DNA of 64,000 nucleotides, taken from the NCBI RefSeq assembly GCF_002514735.1, contig NZ_NBWU01000001.1:434001-498000 (forward strand), written 5' to 3'. This document shows, one piece after another, positions 27,768 through 36,083 of the stretch (the stretch's first letter is position 1; every line of letters begins with the position of its first letter). The position numbers were made by a program, and so were the translations under genes. Source of the stretch: Sediminicola luteus (GTDB lineage Bacteria; Bacteroidota; Bacteroidia; Flavobacteriales; Flavobacteriaceae). The notes under the pieces are model-generated. The model was not told the origin of the DNA. It was given only the letters and a program-made list of their open reading frames with translations, and did no database searches.

Positions 27768-27800
27768 CACAAAAAAACCTCCCAGTTTCCCGAGAGGTTT
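27768..27800 (-). terminator. Original tRNA-Asp terminator, now orphaned
   Basis: On the minus strand AAACCTC (plus 27794-27800) pairs with GAGGTTT (plus 27775-27781), followed by a U tract (plus A run at 27771-27777). It directly follows the truncated tRNA-Asp 3' fragment, so it was most likely the terminator of the tRNA gene before the element inserted. Confidence 0.75.
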
Positions 27801-27810
27801 CGTTTTGTTG

Positions 27811-27853
27811 GCGGTCTGGACGGGACTCGAACCCGCGACCCCCTGCGTGACAG
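27811..27853 (-). repeat. Left att repeat: displaced 3' part of tRNA-Asp
   Basis: This 43-bp stretch is identical to 47221-47263 and covers the anticodon-stem 3' side, T arm and acceptor 3' strand of tRNA-Asp. The sequence continuing to the right (27854 on) does not restore a tRNA. This is therefore a fragment without D arm, anticodon loop 5' side or promoter. On its outer side the discriminator G is followed directly by an encoded CCA (minus strand, plus 27809-27811), as expected of the original gene. Confidence 0.93.
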
Positions 27854-27970
27854 TCGCAAATTATTGGTTTTCAAATAGTTGCATTTAGTTTCTTTTGTTT
27901 TGAAAATCAGTATTTTATGGTTTTTCGCTTTTCTTTTAGCTTCCTTGAGACTACATTTAAGTATTCATTT

Positions 27971-27991
27971 GTTGTACCTATGTTGTACCCA
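27971..27991 (+). other. Recombinase arm-type site candidate, left
   Basis: Two GTTGTACC units 11 bp apart form a 21-bp block that is repeated exactly at 47150-47170 in the same orientation. It lies 117 bp inside the left att core and just before the integrase start. The one-helical-turn spacing and presence at both ends suggest binding sites for the recombinase or its accessory factor. Confidence 0.65.
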
Positions 27992-28004
27992 AAACCAGAA
28001 AAGT

Positions 28005-29216
28005 ATGTCTTCAATCAAAGTAGTTTTAAGAAAAAAAGCATTATCCAATGGCTCATTTCCAATCTTTTTGCGGGTAACTAAAAACCGTAGAACCAAATAT
28101 TATCGCACTCCTTTGAATACCACTTTGCAGGAATGGAACGAGGATACAGGTTCTTTTAATGGAAAGAATGGGGGTTACATTCAAAAGAATCGGGTGCTAT
28201 TGAAAATAAAAGACCGAGCTCTAAAAACGTATTATGACTTGGAGCTTGAAAAAGAAGATTTCTCGCTTGAGGATTTTGACAAGCATTTTCGGGTAGATAC
28301 CAATCCAGCTTCACAAGATGTATTTCGGTTTTGGGATGAAATTATTGAAGAAATGCGTGATGCTGGCAGAATGGGTAATGCCAAATTGTATCACGATGCT
28401 TCCAATTCAATCAAAAGATTTATTGGTTTTAAAAGCCTGCGTTTTACTGAGATTGATGCTACTTTTTTAAATAAGTATGATGCTTTTCTACGTTCAAGGG
28501 GTGGAACTGATGGTGGAATTGGTGTCAAAATGCGAACTATTAGGGCCATGTATAACAAAGCCTTGGAACGTAATATTTTTAAAGTAGAAAAACATCCCTT
28601 CCATGTTTATAAAATCTCAAGATTAAAAGGGAAGGGCATCAAGAGAGCCTTGAATTTAGAGCAAATCAACAAGATTCATAACGTCGATTTGGCTAAGTAT
28701 CCACATCTAATCAATTACCGAAATTATTTCATGTTCAGTTTTTATTCTAGAGGAATGAACTTTGCTGATATGATTGAGTTAAAATGGGGTGATATCCATG
28801 GTGAACGCATCCGATACATCCGTAATAAAACAAAGCGTCCATTTTCAGTTAAAATTAATCCACCCTTAAAAGCTATTTTGGATTACTATCGTGAACACTC
28901 GCTGGGGACAAAGTATATTTTTCCAATTCTCTTATACAACGATTTGACCCCTTTGCAGTTGGATCATCGTAAAAAGAAAACGTTGGCTCAATACAACAAA
29001 GGCTTAAAGGAAATAGCCAATCTCTGTGGTATCAATCAAGCCTTAAGCTCTTATGTGGCCAGGCATAGTTATGCCAATTGTCTTAAACAAAAAGGAGTGG
29101 CTACAGACATTATTGGAGAATCGCTTGGGCATGCAGATATAAAAATTACCCAAGTCTACCTCAAAGAATTGGGTAATGAAATTGTAGATGACGCAGTGGA
29201 AGTGCTCTTTAACTAG
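28005..29216 (+). CDS. Tyrosine recombinase (integrase) of the element
   Basis: This product has 403 residues from the ATG at 28005. A longer in-frame extension would run back through the arm-type repeats into the tRNA junction and has no recombinase-like sequence. The N-terminal arm-binding domain (about 1-90) is followed by the SAM-like core-binding domain (about 105-205), then the catalytic domain. Catalytic residues seen are Arg249 (FYSRGMN), a Lys in the beta-hairpin (NKTKRP, about 274-278), Arg353/His354 (VARHSYAN), His376 (LGHADIK) and nucleophile Tyr385 (QVYLK). It belongs to the Bacteroidota conjugative/mobilizable-element integrases. It sits next to the left att site, as expected. 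Confidence 0.95.
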   Translation: MSSIKVVLRKKALSNGSFPIFLRVTKNRRTKYYRTPLNTTLQEWNEDTGSFNGKNGGYIQKNRVLLKIKDRALKTYYDLELEKEDFSLEDFDKHFRVDTNPASQDVFRFWDEIIEEMRDAGRMGNAKLYHDASNSIKRFIGFKSLRFTEIDATFLNKYDAFLRSRGGTDGGIGVKMRTIRAMYNKALERNIFKVEKHPFHVYKISRLKGKGIKRALNLEQINKIHNVDLAKYPHLINYRNYFMFSFYSRGMNFADMIELKWGDIHGERIRYIRNKTKRPFSVKINPPLKAILDYYREHSLGTKYIFPILLYNDLTPLQLDHRKKKTLAQYNKGLKEIANLCGINQALSSYVARHSYANCLKQKGVATDIIGESLGHADIKITQVYLKELGNEIVDDAVEVLFN

Positions 29217-29657
29217 AAATGAATCTTCATGGTGCCGAAAAAGGTTGCTTTATTGTCCCCTTAGCATGTAAGATATCAGAGAACCTGTTATCGTTTTGCT
29301 AGACTAAAGTTTTAATCGAAATATAATAAAGGGAATTTAAACCGCTACATTCAATTAATATCCGTTTCTTTACCAAGCTTTACAGATTATCCATGAAAAT
29401 TGAGCCAGTCTTGAAATAAAAAGAGAACCCCTCCATCGTCATTTTCCAATTATCACTAGGGGTCCATTCTAAGCTTTTTTTTGAAAATTTCAACACTAAT
29501 GTACCAAATACAGTAAAGGCTAACTTTTTTTACTGCTTTTGCATTACCCCCTTGGTCAAATCAATTGGCGAGATTGAAATTGGACAGAGGAGCAATCCCA
29601 AAGGCAATGGAACCATAATTTATGTCTGAAGCTCGTTATGATTAAACACCAAATACT
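29217..29657. other. AT-rich intergenic region of the element
   Basis: These 441 bp lie between the integrase and the sigma factor. I see no open frame with coding character, no TAnnTTTG promoter and no strong hairpin. It may hold the promoter of the sigma factor gene in a form not recognisable by consensus. Confidence 0.4.
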
Positions 29658-30524
29658 ATGAGGCCACTTTCAATAGCAAAACAAGTTACCTATAGGGATG
29701 GTGAATCACTTAAAAGATATCTGCAGGATGTAAGCCGTATCCCCATGATTACGGAAGATGAAGAAGTCGAGTTGGTAATTCTAATAAGAAATGGGGACAA
29801 TTTGGCGCTTGAAAAGTTGATTAATTCAAATTTGAGGTTTGTTATATCCGTAGCCAAACAATATCAAGGCCGGGGTTTGAAATTACTCGATTTGATAAAC
29901 GAAGGAAATCTGGGATTGGTAAGGGCTGCAAAGCTATTCGATGAGACCCGTGGATTTAAATTCATATCTTATGCCGTTTGGTGGATACGTCAAGGGATAC
30001 TCCAGGCGTTGATGGAAACCACAAGAATGGTAAGATTGCCTCTGAACAAAATAAGCGTAATTAACAAGATAACCAAAGCTTCCTCCAATTTCGAACAGAT
30101 TCACCAACGACTCCCTTATGCCGAAGAAATTTCTGAATTGATAGACGTTTCTCTTGCTGAGGTCCAACTCTGTATGAAACATTCTATGTGGCCCATGTCT
30201 ATGGATGAAAGATTAAATACAGAAAGCGACAACTTTACGCTGTATGAAGTTTTAAGTTCTGGCAATTTAGATAGCCCTGAGAAGGGTCTTATTGAAAATT
30301 CATTAAGGACAGAGTTAGGGGGATTGCTAAATATCCTTTCGGATCGTGAGACCTACGTGATCAAAAAATATTACGGGATTGGAACAAATAACGGAATTGG
30401 CATGGGTCAAATTGCCTACCAACTAGGCCTCACAACAGAACGGGTAAGACAGATTAAAACGAGGGCATTGTTACGTTTAAGGGAGTCATCAAAGTGCGAC
30501 TTCCTTAAGGAATATTTGAAATAG
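29658..30524 (+). CDS. RpoD-like sigma-70 factor carried on the element
   Basis: This product has 288 residues. Region 1.2 (SLKRYLQDVSRIPMITEDEEV), region 2 (LRFVISVAKQYQGRGL, DLINEGNLGLVRAAKLFDETRGFKFISYAVWWIRQGI), region 3 (RLPLNKISVINKITKASSNF) and region 4 (LSDRETYVIKKYYGI, IAYQLGLTTERVRQIKTRALLRLR) are all present. It is as short as the primary sigma of Bacteroidota and clearly related to it. Substitutions in the region 2.4/3 area and region 4 linker suggest a paralogue with altered specificity. It may direct RNA polymerase to the cargo promoters, which lack obvious housekeeping -7 motifs. Confidence 0.93.
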   Translation: MRPLSIAKQVTYRDGESLKRYLQDVSRIPMITEDEEVELVILIRNGDNLALEKLINSNLRFVISVAKQYQGRGLKLLDLINEGNLGLVRAAKLFDETRGFKFISYAVWWIRQGILQALMETTRMVRLPLNKISVINKITKASSNFEQIHQRLPYAEEISELIDVSLAEVQLCMKHSMWPMSMDERLNTESDNFTLYEVLSSGNLDSPEKGLIENSLRTELGGLLNILSDRETYVIKKYYGIGTNNGIGMGQIAYQLGLTTERVRQIKTRALLRLRESSKCDFLKEYLK

Positions 30525-30803
30525 TTCTGTTTTTGAACAGACGATTTATCAATAAGACCATATCCCATTTTTTATTTTCTAATATCTTTTCGTGTTGTAT
30601 TCAAAGGTTACACAATGATTTTGTGCTTAAAACACCATTTATTGACTACCTTTAAGAAGCAATTACTTTCACTTTCCTCAAGGGTATTAGATTCCTATTG
30701 TTCAGGCAGAAAATCTGTTTTAACTATCCAGGATTTAAAATGTAAAAATCCATTGATCGTTATGTGCCTGCTAGGTGACCACCTTTACTTTTAAACTAAG
30801 GAT

Positions 30804-31364
30804 ATGAGATTATACATAAAATACATGGTCAGTCTTCGTTGTAAAATGTTGGTAAAGGAAGAATTGATAAAGTTGGGACTGGATTACGTTAAATTGAATC
30901 TAGGCATGGTTGAAACTATAGGGGAAATTACCCATGAAAAACGAGTCCAACTCAAGAATAATCTGCTCAAGTCCGGATTGGAATTGTTGGATGATAAGAA
31001 GAGTATATTAATCGAAAAAATAAAAAATGTAATAGTTGAAATGGTTCATTATCATGATGAAATTCCAAAAACAAACTATTCAGGTTATTTAAGCGAAAAA
31101 CTGGGATACGACTATACCTATCTGGCCAATACTTTTTCTGAAGTGCAAGGAATCACCATACAGCACTATATTATCAAACATAAAATCGAAAAGGTGAAAG
31201 AATTATTGCTATATGATGAGCTTAACTTGGCGGAAATTGCCTATAAACTTCACTACAGCAGCCCATCTCACCTGTCAAATCAATTTAAAAAAGTTACTGG
31301 TCTCACACCATCTTTTTTCAAAAAAATGAAGAAAAGAAGACAGCAAAATCTTGAAAACCTGTGA
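30804..31364 (+). CDS. Small AraC-type transcriptional regulator
   Basis: This product has 186 residues and starts MRLYIKYMVSLRCKML, an N-terminal motif I associate with a Bacteroidota group of short AraC regulators, so the first ATG is kept although an internal ATG exists at 30846. The N-terminal about 80 residues are alpha/beta (VKEELIKLGLDYVKLNLG). The C-terminal AraC/HTH_18 domain (about 85-180) has two helix-turn-helix units (YLSEKLGYDYTYLANTFSE; NLAEIAYKLHYSSPSHLSNQFKKVTGLTPSFF). No sensor-sized ligand domain is present. It follows the sigma factor by 279 bp and precedes a set of tiny genes and the D-amino-acid cassette, so it may regulate the cargo. Confidence 0.9.
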   Translation: MRLYIKYMVSLRCKMLVKEELIKLGLDYVKLNLGMVETIGEITHEKRVQLKNNLLKSGLELLDDKKSILIEKIKNVIVEMVHYHDEIPKTNYSGYLSEKLGYDYTYLANTFSEVQGITIQHYIIKHKIEKVKELLLYDELNLAEIAYKLHYSSPSHLSNQFKKVTGLTPSFFKKMKKRRQQNLENL

Positions 31365-31433
31365 TATATGTAAGTTTCACAAATATTTATATAGCAAAAT
31401 TCCCTTGGTTCTGTCGCATCTTTACTTGCTGTT

Positions 31434-31625
31434 ATGATGTTAATGAACAAGACTAAATACAAAACATTTATGGACATATTCGAAAGGGACAATTTGGTTT
31501 ACGGTATTTTCAAAAAATTAAGAGATGTCTTTAGAACTGTATTCGATAATGAAAGCCAAGAAACTGCAATGCGGAAGGAATTGGAGAAAAATCTAAAACC
31601 CAATTTAATCAGAATCGAGAAATGA
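31434..31625 (+). CDS. Small hypothetical protein
   Basis: This product has 63 residues and is highly charged and helical (MNKTKYKTFMDIFERDNLVYGIFKKL, then DNESQETAMRKELEKNLKP in pieces). There are two adjacent ATG codons at the start (31434 and 31440 region). No family is recognised. Its position after the AraC regulator and its amino-acid composition are compatible with a real small gene, but it could be chance. Confidence 0.4.
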   Translation: MMLMNKTKYKTFMDIFERDNLVYGIFKKLRDVFRTVFDNESQETAMRKELEKNLKPNLIRIEK

Positions 31626-31847
31626 CTTCGGGAAATTTCAAGTACATGGCCTGAACAAAACTGGGAGAAAGAGAATTTAATTTTGTTTATTGATTAGTGC
31701 TTTTAGATTATTTAAAGGCCCAAAAAAGAACAGGAACTAAAAAACACTGCTCTTTTTTTGTGAAAAGCCAAATGGGCTGGTATTGTAGCAACCATTGTTT
31801 TGGTTAAGCAATTTTATATCGCAAGCAGCAATTATGAAATAAACACC

Positions 31848-31931
31848 ATGAGAAAATGCGCGATCTGTTTTGCGCTTATTTTAATAATGTTAAGGGTCGC
31901 CATTTCACTTTCATTAAGCAATAAAAAATAA
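31848..31931 (+). CDS. Candidate 27-residue hydrophobic peptide
   Basis: ATG at 31848 opens a peptide MRKCAICFALILIMLRVAIS plus a short SLSLSNKK tail. It is one membrane-spanning stretch with basic ends, and TAA follows at 31929-31931. The next ATG (a 45-residue basic protein) begins four bases later. The size and shape resemble small membrane peptides of stress or toxin type, but there is no independent support, and chance occurrence cannot be excluded. Confidence 0.3.
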   Translation: MRKCAICFALILIMLRVAISLSLSNKK

Positions 31932-31935
31932 AATT

Positions 31936-32073
31936 ATGTCGAGAGAAAAAGAAGGAAAACAGAAATCAGGAAAAACAGCGCCATCAAGCACGCCGAAAGA
32001 GAAAAAAGCCGCAAAAAGAGCAAAACGGGATGCTAAAAAAAGAGCGGAACAAAACAATAAGTTACAGACTTGA
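31936..32073 (+). CDS. Small basic Lys/Ala-rich protein
   Basis: This 45-residue frame (MSREKEGKQKSGKTAPSSTP, then KEKKAAKRAKRDAKKRAEQN) ends at TGA 32071-32073, three bases before the cupin ATG. It has 16 or more Lys/Arg residues and no Cys or hydrophobic core, so it is likely disordered and nucleic-acid binding. Similar short Lys-rich proteins are common in Bacteroidota stress regions. The strong compositional bias and abutting downstream start support a real gene. Confidence 0.6.
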   Translation: MSREKEGKQKSGKTAPSSTPKEKKAAKRAKRDAKKRAEQNNKLQT

Positions 32074-32075
32074 TT

Positions 32076-32405
32076 ATGGAACCAGGTGAATTTGAAGAAT
32101 TAAAAACGTTTAATCTGGTAGATGTATTGGAATACAGTTCCAATGACATAGTAGTCAAAAACATAATGGTTCAGGATAATTGTATCATACAGGCGTTTGT
32201 ATTTGATTTTGGCAAAGTTCAATCTTTTGAAGAATCTCCTTACTCTCGCTTCATTCACATAATCGAGGGAAAAGCTGAAATGGTAATCAACAATAATTCC
32301 ACTTTTATGCAAATGGGAGATTCCATTATTGTTCCTGCATATACGTTTAGTTCTATCGAAGCAAATCATAAGTTCAAAATGATTTGTACTACCATTAAGG
32401 ACTAA
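32076..32405 (+). CDS. Cupin-domain protein
   Basis: This product has 109 residues from the ATG at 32076 (an in-frame TTG six bases earlier overlaps the previous stop). The cupin beta-barrel pattern is visible: FVFDFGKVQSFEESPYSRFIHIIEGKAEMVINN in strands, then GDSIIVPAYTFSSIEANHKF. The usual metal-binding His pair is only partly present, so catalysis is uncertain; it may be a small-molecule sensor or binding protein. It precedes the D-amino-acid cassette by 142 bp on the same strand and may share its transcript. Confidence 0.75.
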   Translation: MEPGEFEELKTFNLVDVLEYSSNDIVVKNIMVQDNCIIQAFVFDFGKVQSFEESPYSRFIHIIEGKAEMVINNNSTFMQMGDSIIVPAYTFSSIEANHKFKMICTTIKD

Positions 32406-32547
32406 CTATAGTGTATGAATAGATAATTGGTATAATGACAAAACGCTTCAGAATCAAGCTAACGCTAATGCACTGGTCTATTCTGATAGACAATCAAACC
32501 CTTATGAAAGTAGCACTATGGACGCGGACAACTAAATAATACAACTT

Positions 32548-33627
32548 ATGAAAGCTAAAGCTCTGGTTTATTGTGAAAATGAATTTGGCCGTATAGACGG
32601 TAAAGTGGCCAATGGACTTATTCGGCAATCGGAGACCTATGAAATCGTCGGGGTCATTGATAGTTCTAAGGCTGGTCAGGATGCGGGAGAATATCTTGAA
32701 GGTGTAAAAAATGCAATTCCCATTTTCGAAAGTATAGCAGTGGCTTTAGAAGAATTAAACGCTATCCCTGAATATTTTATTTATGGTGTCGCCCCACTCG
32801 CTGCCTTCTTAAGTGATGAGCAAAGGGAAGTTATTTTTAGTGCTATGAAGGGTGGAATGAATATAGTTAACGGTCTTCCTGAGTTTCTCAGTGAGAATAC
32901 TCAATTTGCCCGTATGGCCCGTAATTATGGAATAACCATACTGGATGTCAGAAAACCTCCAAAACGTGAAAATCTCCATAATTTTTCGGGACGTATTCAA
33001 GAGGTGAAGGTTCCGATAATTACGGTAATGGGTACTGATTGTGCGGTGGGTAAAAGAACCACATCATTGGTATTGGTGGAAGCCCTGAGGAATGTAGGTA
33101 TTAATGCTGTCTTTGTGACCACCGGTCAGACGGGCTTGCTCCAAGGCTCCAAATATGGGGTGGCCATAGATGTCTTAACCTCTGGGTTTGCCACGGGTGA
33201 GGTTGAAAACGCCATCTTAAATGCCTATAATCAGGAAGGACCTGATATCATCGTTGTGGAAGGACAGGGAGCATTGAGCCACCCTGCATTTACTTCTTCA
33301 AGTGCCATTATTCGTGGGGCAATGCCAGATGCAATCATAATACAACATTCCCCGAAGCGGAAAAGTTATTGTGACTACCCTAGAATTCCTTTGTTGGATT
33401 TGGTAGATGAGATTGAAATGATAGAGGTATTCTCCAAATCAAAAGTTATCGCCATTACCATTAACCCTGAAAACATGACCCAAGAAGAGTTGAATCAAAT
33501 AATAAATCAGTACGAATCAGAATATGATTTGCCTGTTTCGGATGTCTTACTACACGGATGCGATAAGCTGATTAAAGAATTGATCAAAACATTTCCAGAG
33601 TTAGAAAGAGAGTCGGTGTTGGTTTGA
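32548..33627 (+). CDS. DUF1611 family protein (DgcN-like acyltransferase candidate)
   Basis: This product has 359 residues. The N-terminal Rossmann-like half (about 1-150; VVGVIDSSKAG type strand-loop, FIYGVAP) is followed by a P-loop half with GTDCAVGKRTT (162-172). A characteristic DUF1611 segment follows (IIVVEGQGALSHPAFTSSS; QHSPKRKSYCDYP). Members of this family have been reported as D-glutamate N-acetyltransferase (DgcN) and are often found beside amino-acid racemases, dipeptide epimerases or D,D-dipeptidases. Here the stop overlaps the racemase start by 4 bp, which makes a D-amino-acid or peptidoglycan-fragment role likely. The actual acyl donor and acceptor are not shown by the sequence. 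Confidence 0.85.
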   Translation: MKAKALVYCENEFGRIDGKVANGLIRQSETYEIVGVIDSSKAGQDAGEYLEGVKNAIPIFESIAVALEELNAIPEYFIYGVAPLAAFLSDEQREVIFSAMKGGMNIVNGLPEFLSENTQFARMARNYGITILDVRKPPKRENLHNFSGRIQEVKVPIITVMGTDCAVGKRTTSLVLVEALRNVGINAVFVTTGQTGLLQGSKYGVAIDVLTSGFATGEVENAILNAYNQEGPDIIVVEGQGALSHPAFTSSSAIIRGAMPDAIIIQHSPKRKSYCDYPRIPLLDLVDEIEMIEVFSKSKVIAITINPENMTQEELNQIINQYESEYDLPVSDVLLHGCDKLIKELIKTFPELERESVLV

Positions 33628-34709
33628 ACTTTCCCAGAATCGATATTGATTTGGCAAAGACTGCCCACAACATCCGACAGTTGAAAAAATTGTACGGCTC
33701 CCAAGGCATTGATATAATAGGGGTGACCAAGGTAATCGGGGGCAATCCGATAATCGCTGATGTATTGGTCAAGAATGGTATTAAAATCCTTGCAGACTCT
33801 CGAATTTCGAATATAATAAAAATGCGAAGAGCAGGCATAAAGGCACAATACCTGTTACTCCGAACACCAGCACTCAGCCAGGTACAAGAAGTCGTTATTC
33901 ACACCCACATAAGCCTAAATTCTGAATTGGAAGTTCTAAAAAGACTATCGGAGTGTGCTTTGAGAAACCATATCACACATAAAGTTGTTCTCATGGTGGA
34001 ACTTGGAGACTTGCGGGAAGGAATCATGCCATCGGAAATGAATTCCATTGTAAAAGAAGTACTCAGCATGGAGGGCCTGGACTTGGTGGGCATAGGAACG
34101 AATCTTGCATGCTTTGGCGGAATAAGTCCTGATGCGGACAAAATGAACGAGTTGTCTTCAATGGCCATTCGTCTGGAAGAAAAATTCAAAATCACCCTAG
34201 CAATTGTGTCCGGCGGTAACTCCGCAAATTACAACTGGGTTACGTCTTCAAAAGATGTGGGCAGAATAAACAGCCTACGATTAGGGGAATCTATTTTCTT
34301 AGGAAGAGAGGCACTTTGTAGAAAACCAATACCGGGACTTTTTACCGATATTTTTACTTTGATGGCTGAGATCATCGAAGCAAAACGAAAACCATCACAA
34401 CCCTATGGCCAAGTATATCAAAATGCGAATGGTGATATCCCTAAGTTTGAAAATAAAGGCTTGATGGATAGGGCGATTCTTGCTATTGGAACGCAGGACG
34501 TTATAGTTTCAGGAATTACTCCAAAACAAAAAATAACCGTGCTGGGTGCCAGCAGTGATCATTTGTTGATTGACAATACCGAAACAAATCTAAAGGTCGG
34601 AGATACTATGGCGTTTGACCTGAATTATAGCGCACTGTTAAGAATATTTAGCACCCCTTACATTGCAAAAAACACAATCAATCAATATGAATGTGAAAGC
34701 ATACTGTGA
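33624..34709 (+). CDS. Alanine-racemase-fold PLP amino-acid racemase (ornithine racemase-like)
   Basis: This product has 361 residues and starts at the TTG within TTGA, overlapping the upstream stop. The N-terminal TIM barrel carries the PLP lysine Lys36 in IIGVTKVIGGN. Further PLP-binding segments are MVELGDLREGIMP and SGGNSANYNWV, and LRLGESIFLGREA is diagnostic of the alanine/ornithine racemase group. The C-terminal beta domain is short. Substrate could be ornithine, alanine or another free or N-acylated amino acid. It is translationally coupled to both neighbours: a DUF1611 protein before it and a DdpX-type dipeptidase after it (23-bp overlap). Confidence 0.88.
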   Translation: MNFPRIDIDLAKTAHNIRQLKKLYGSQGIDIIGVTKVIGGNPIIADVLVKNGIKILADSRISNIIKMRRAGIKAQYLLLRTPALSQVQEVVIHTHISLNSELEVLKRLSECALRNHITHKVVLMVELGDLREGIMPSEMNSIVKEVLSMEGLDLVGIGTNLACFGGISPDADKMNELSSMAIRLEEKFKITLAIVSGGNSANYNWVTSSKDVGRINSLRLGESIFLGREALCRKPIPGLFTDIFTLMAEIIEAKRKPSQPYGQVYQNANGDIPKFENKGLMDRAILAIGTQDVIVSGITPKQKITVLGASSDHLLIDNTETNLKVGDTMAFDLNYSALLRIFSTPYIAKNTINQYECESIL

Positions 34710-35361
34710 GGAGGTCGAGAAAAAAGACCTTCAGAATAAACTTTTGGCCCCCTCAATCTGGATACGGGAAAACCATTCACAAATGGTGAGTTTAATGGAC
34801 ACGGATTTTAATTTGATTTTTGAACCTTGTATTTTGGAAGATTACCAATATTCGATCAGAGAAGATATCATGGAAAAAATTGGCCGAATTAGTAAAGCAT
34901 TGGATAGACAAAATAAAATGTTGATTGTCCGTTCTGCCTGGAGATCTTCCGAACATCAAAAGCTTTTATGGGATTCCAAATTTGCACACCACCAGAAAAA
35001 ACATCCCGAAAAATCGAACAGTGAAATCAAAGAAACCATAAGCTATTTTATCGCTCCCCCAACCATGTCGTTGCATGCGACAGGTGGCGCAGTAGATGCC
35101 TTGATTTATGACAAACTTGAGGATGGTGTGATGGATTTTGGAACTAACAATGGTTTGGAAATCGACCTTTCAAAAAAATGTTATCCCTACCATCCAGATA
35201 TTAGTGCTAAAGCGAAAAAAAATAGGGCCTTGTTGATCGGTCTATTTGAAGACGAAGATTTTGTATGTGATTTGAAGGAATATTGGCATTTTGATTATGG
35301 CAATGTAGTTTGGGCCATTGAAAAAGAAAAGGAATATGCCATTTATGAACCCATAACTTAG
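34687..35361 (+). CDS. VanX/DdpX-like D-Ala-D-Ala dipeptidase (M15D)
   Basis: This product has 224 residues from the ATG at 34687, inside the end of the racemase gene. Zinc-site motifs of the family are complete: SLHATGGAVDALIYD with His130 and Asp137 (SxHxxGxAxD), and EYWHFDYGN with catalytic Glu198 and His201 (ExWH). A VRSAWRSS segment near 81-88 contributes the conserved substrate Arg. No signal peptide is present, so it works in the cytoplasm, as expected for recycling imported D,D-dipeptides. No vanRSHA neighbours are present, so this is not a vancomycin-resistance cluster; the context points to D-amino-acid catabolism or wall recycling. Confidence 0.93.
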   Translation: MNVKAYCEEVEKKDLQNKLLAPSIWIRENHSQMVSLMDTDFNLIFEPCILEDYQYSIREDIMEKIGRISKALDRQNKMLIVRSAWRSSEHQKLLWDSKFAHHQKKHPEKSNSEIKETISYFIAPPTMSLHATGGAVDALIYDKLEDGVMDFGTNNGLEIDLSKKCYPYHPDISAKAKKNRALLIGLFEDEDFVCDLKEYWHFDYGNVVWAIEKEKEYAIYEPIT

Positions 35362-36083
35362 ATGTGCCGACCCACCGAATGAAGAGCAAGGGGTTGTTTA
35401 CTATCTGCAAAATCCTTTGATTAATCTCCCAGTTAAAACCAAAAAAGAAGGCCGGAGCCCTCTTTGACATTTTTGTTCCTTAAGAAAACCGTATTAATTT
35501 TAAGGCAGTATGCCTCCGGTGATTTCTCCAGCTCTCATGACGGGTAATTGGCCTGTCAATACTTGGATTGTTGTCTTTAGTTATACTCTTTGTCTGCTTC
35601 ATAATTCCTTCTCTATTTAACTACTTGTGATGGGTGCAATATGCTCCCTTATCTACACTCAAAGTTGGAGGTAAAGGTAGTCGAAACTTAATGGTAAGGG
35701 AGTGAGTTTAACACGATGCTAAGACAGATAAAATGCGAGATGCAGGCTATTTGATAGTTTGAAATTTTGAAATCTCCCTCCTGTGGGCATTGTCCATTTA
35801 AAGTATGAACAACGTATTGCAGGGAAACACCTTTAGAACGATTCATAGTGGCTTAAAACACATCTTGTTCATGGAACATCCTTTTGCAAAAGGCCAAAGT
35901 TCCCATGCCCTATTTTTCTTTAAAAACACTTTTTTGCATAGCGATGAACCTCAAAATTAACGGAAAGCCATTTAATGACCTTTTATCGCTCCAGACCATG
36001 TGTGATTTATGTAAGATTTCCATGAATTGGTATAACATGCTCGGGCATGGGAAATCCTATCTTTATAATTAAACCTAATTACT
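35362..36083. other. Long intergenic region between cassette and SPFH gene
   Basis: Apart from the possible 40-residue minus-strand frame at 35480-35602, these 722 bp show no convincing gene. A TTG-initiated 62-codon frame at 35884-36072 has a random-looking composition. No TAnnTTTG promoter or strong terminator was recognised. Confidence 0.4.
35480..35602 (-). CDS. Candidate 40-residue basic protein
   Basis: On the minus strand ATG at 35602 opens MKQTKSITKDNNPSIDRPIT followed by a 20-residue Arg/His-rich tail, and stops at 35480. AGAAGGA stands 7 bp before the start, an unusually good Shine-Dalgarno match for this phylum. Homology is unknown; the size makes it uncertain. Confidence 0.38.
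   Translation of the reverse strand: MKQTKSITKDNNPSIDRPITRHESWRNHRRHTALKLIRFS

Noticed and set aside
27811-27853. A second tRNA-Asp gene at the left junction
   Set aside because: Only the 3' half matches; there is no D arm, 5' acceptor strand or promoter. It is the displaced fragment left by integration.
27879-28004. 42-codon N-terminal extension of the integrase
   Set aside because: It runs through the arm-type repeats and the junction, is hydrophobic and unlike recombinase N-termini; ATG at 28005 fits the family length.
34687-35361. Vancomycin resistance determinant
   Set aside because: The enzyme is VanX-like, but VanH, VanA-type ligase and VanRS partners are absent; metabolic context fits better.
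35884-36072. 62-codon frame upstream of the SPFH gene
   Set aside because: TTG start, low-complexity random composition and no ribosome site; not supported.
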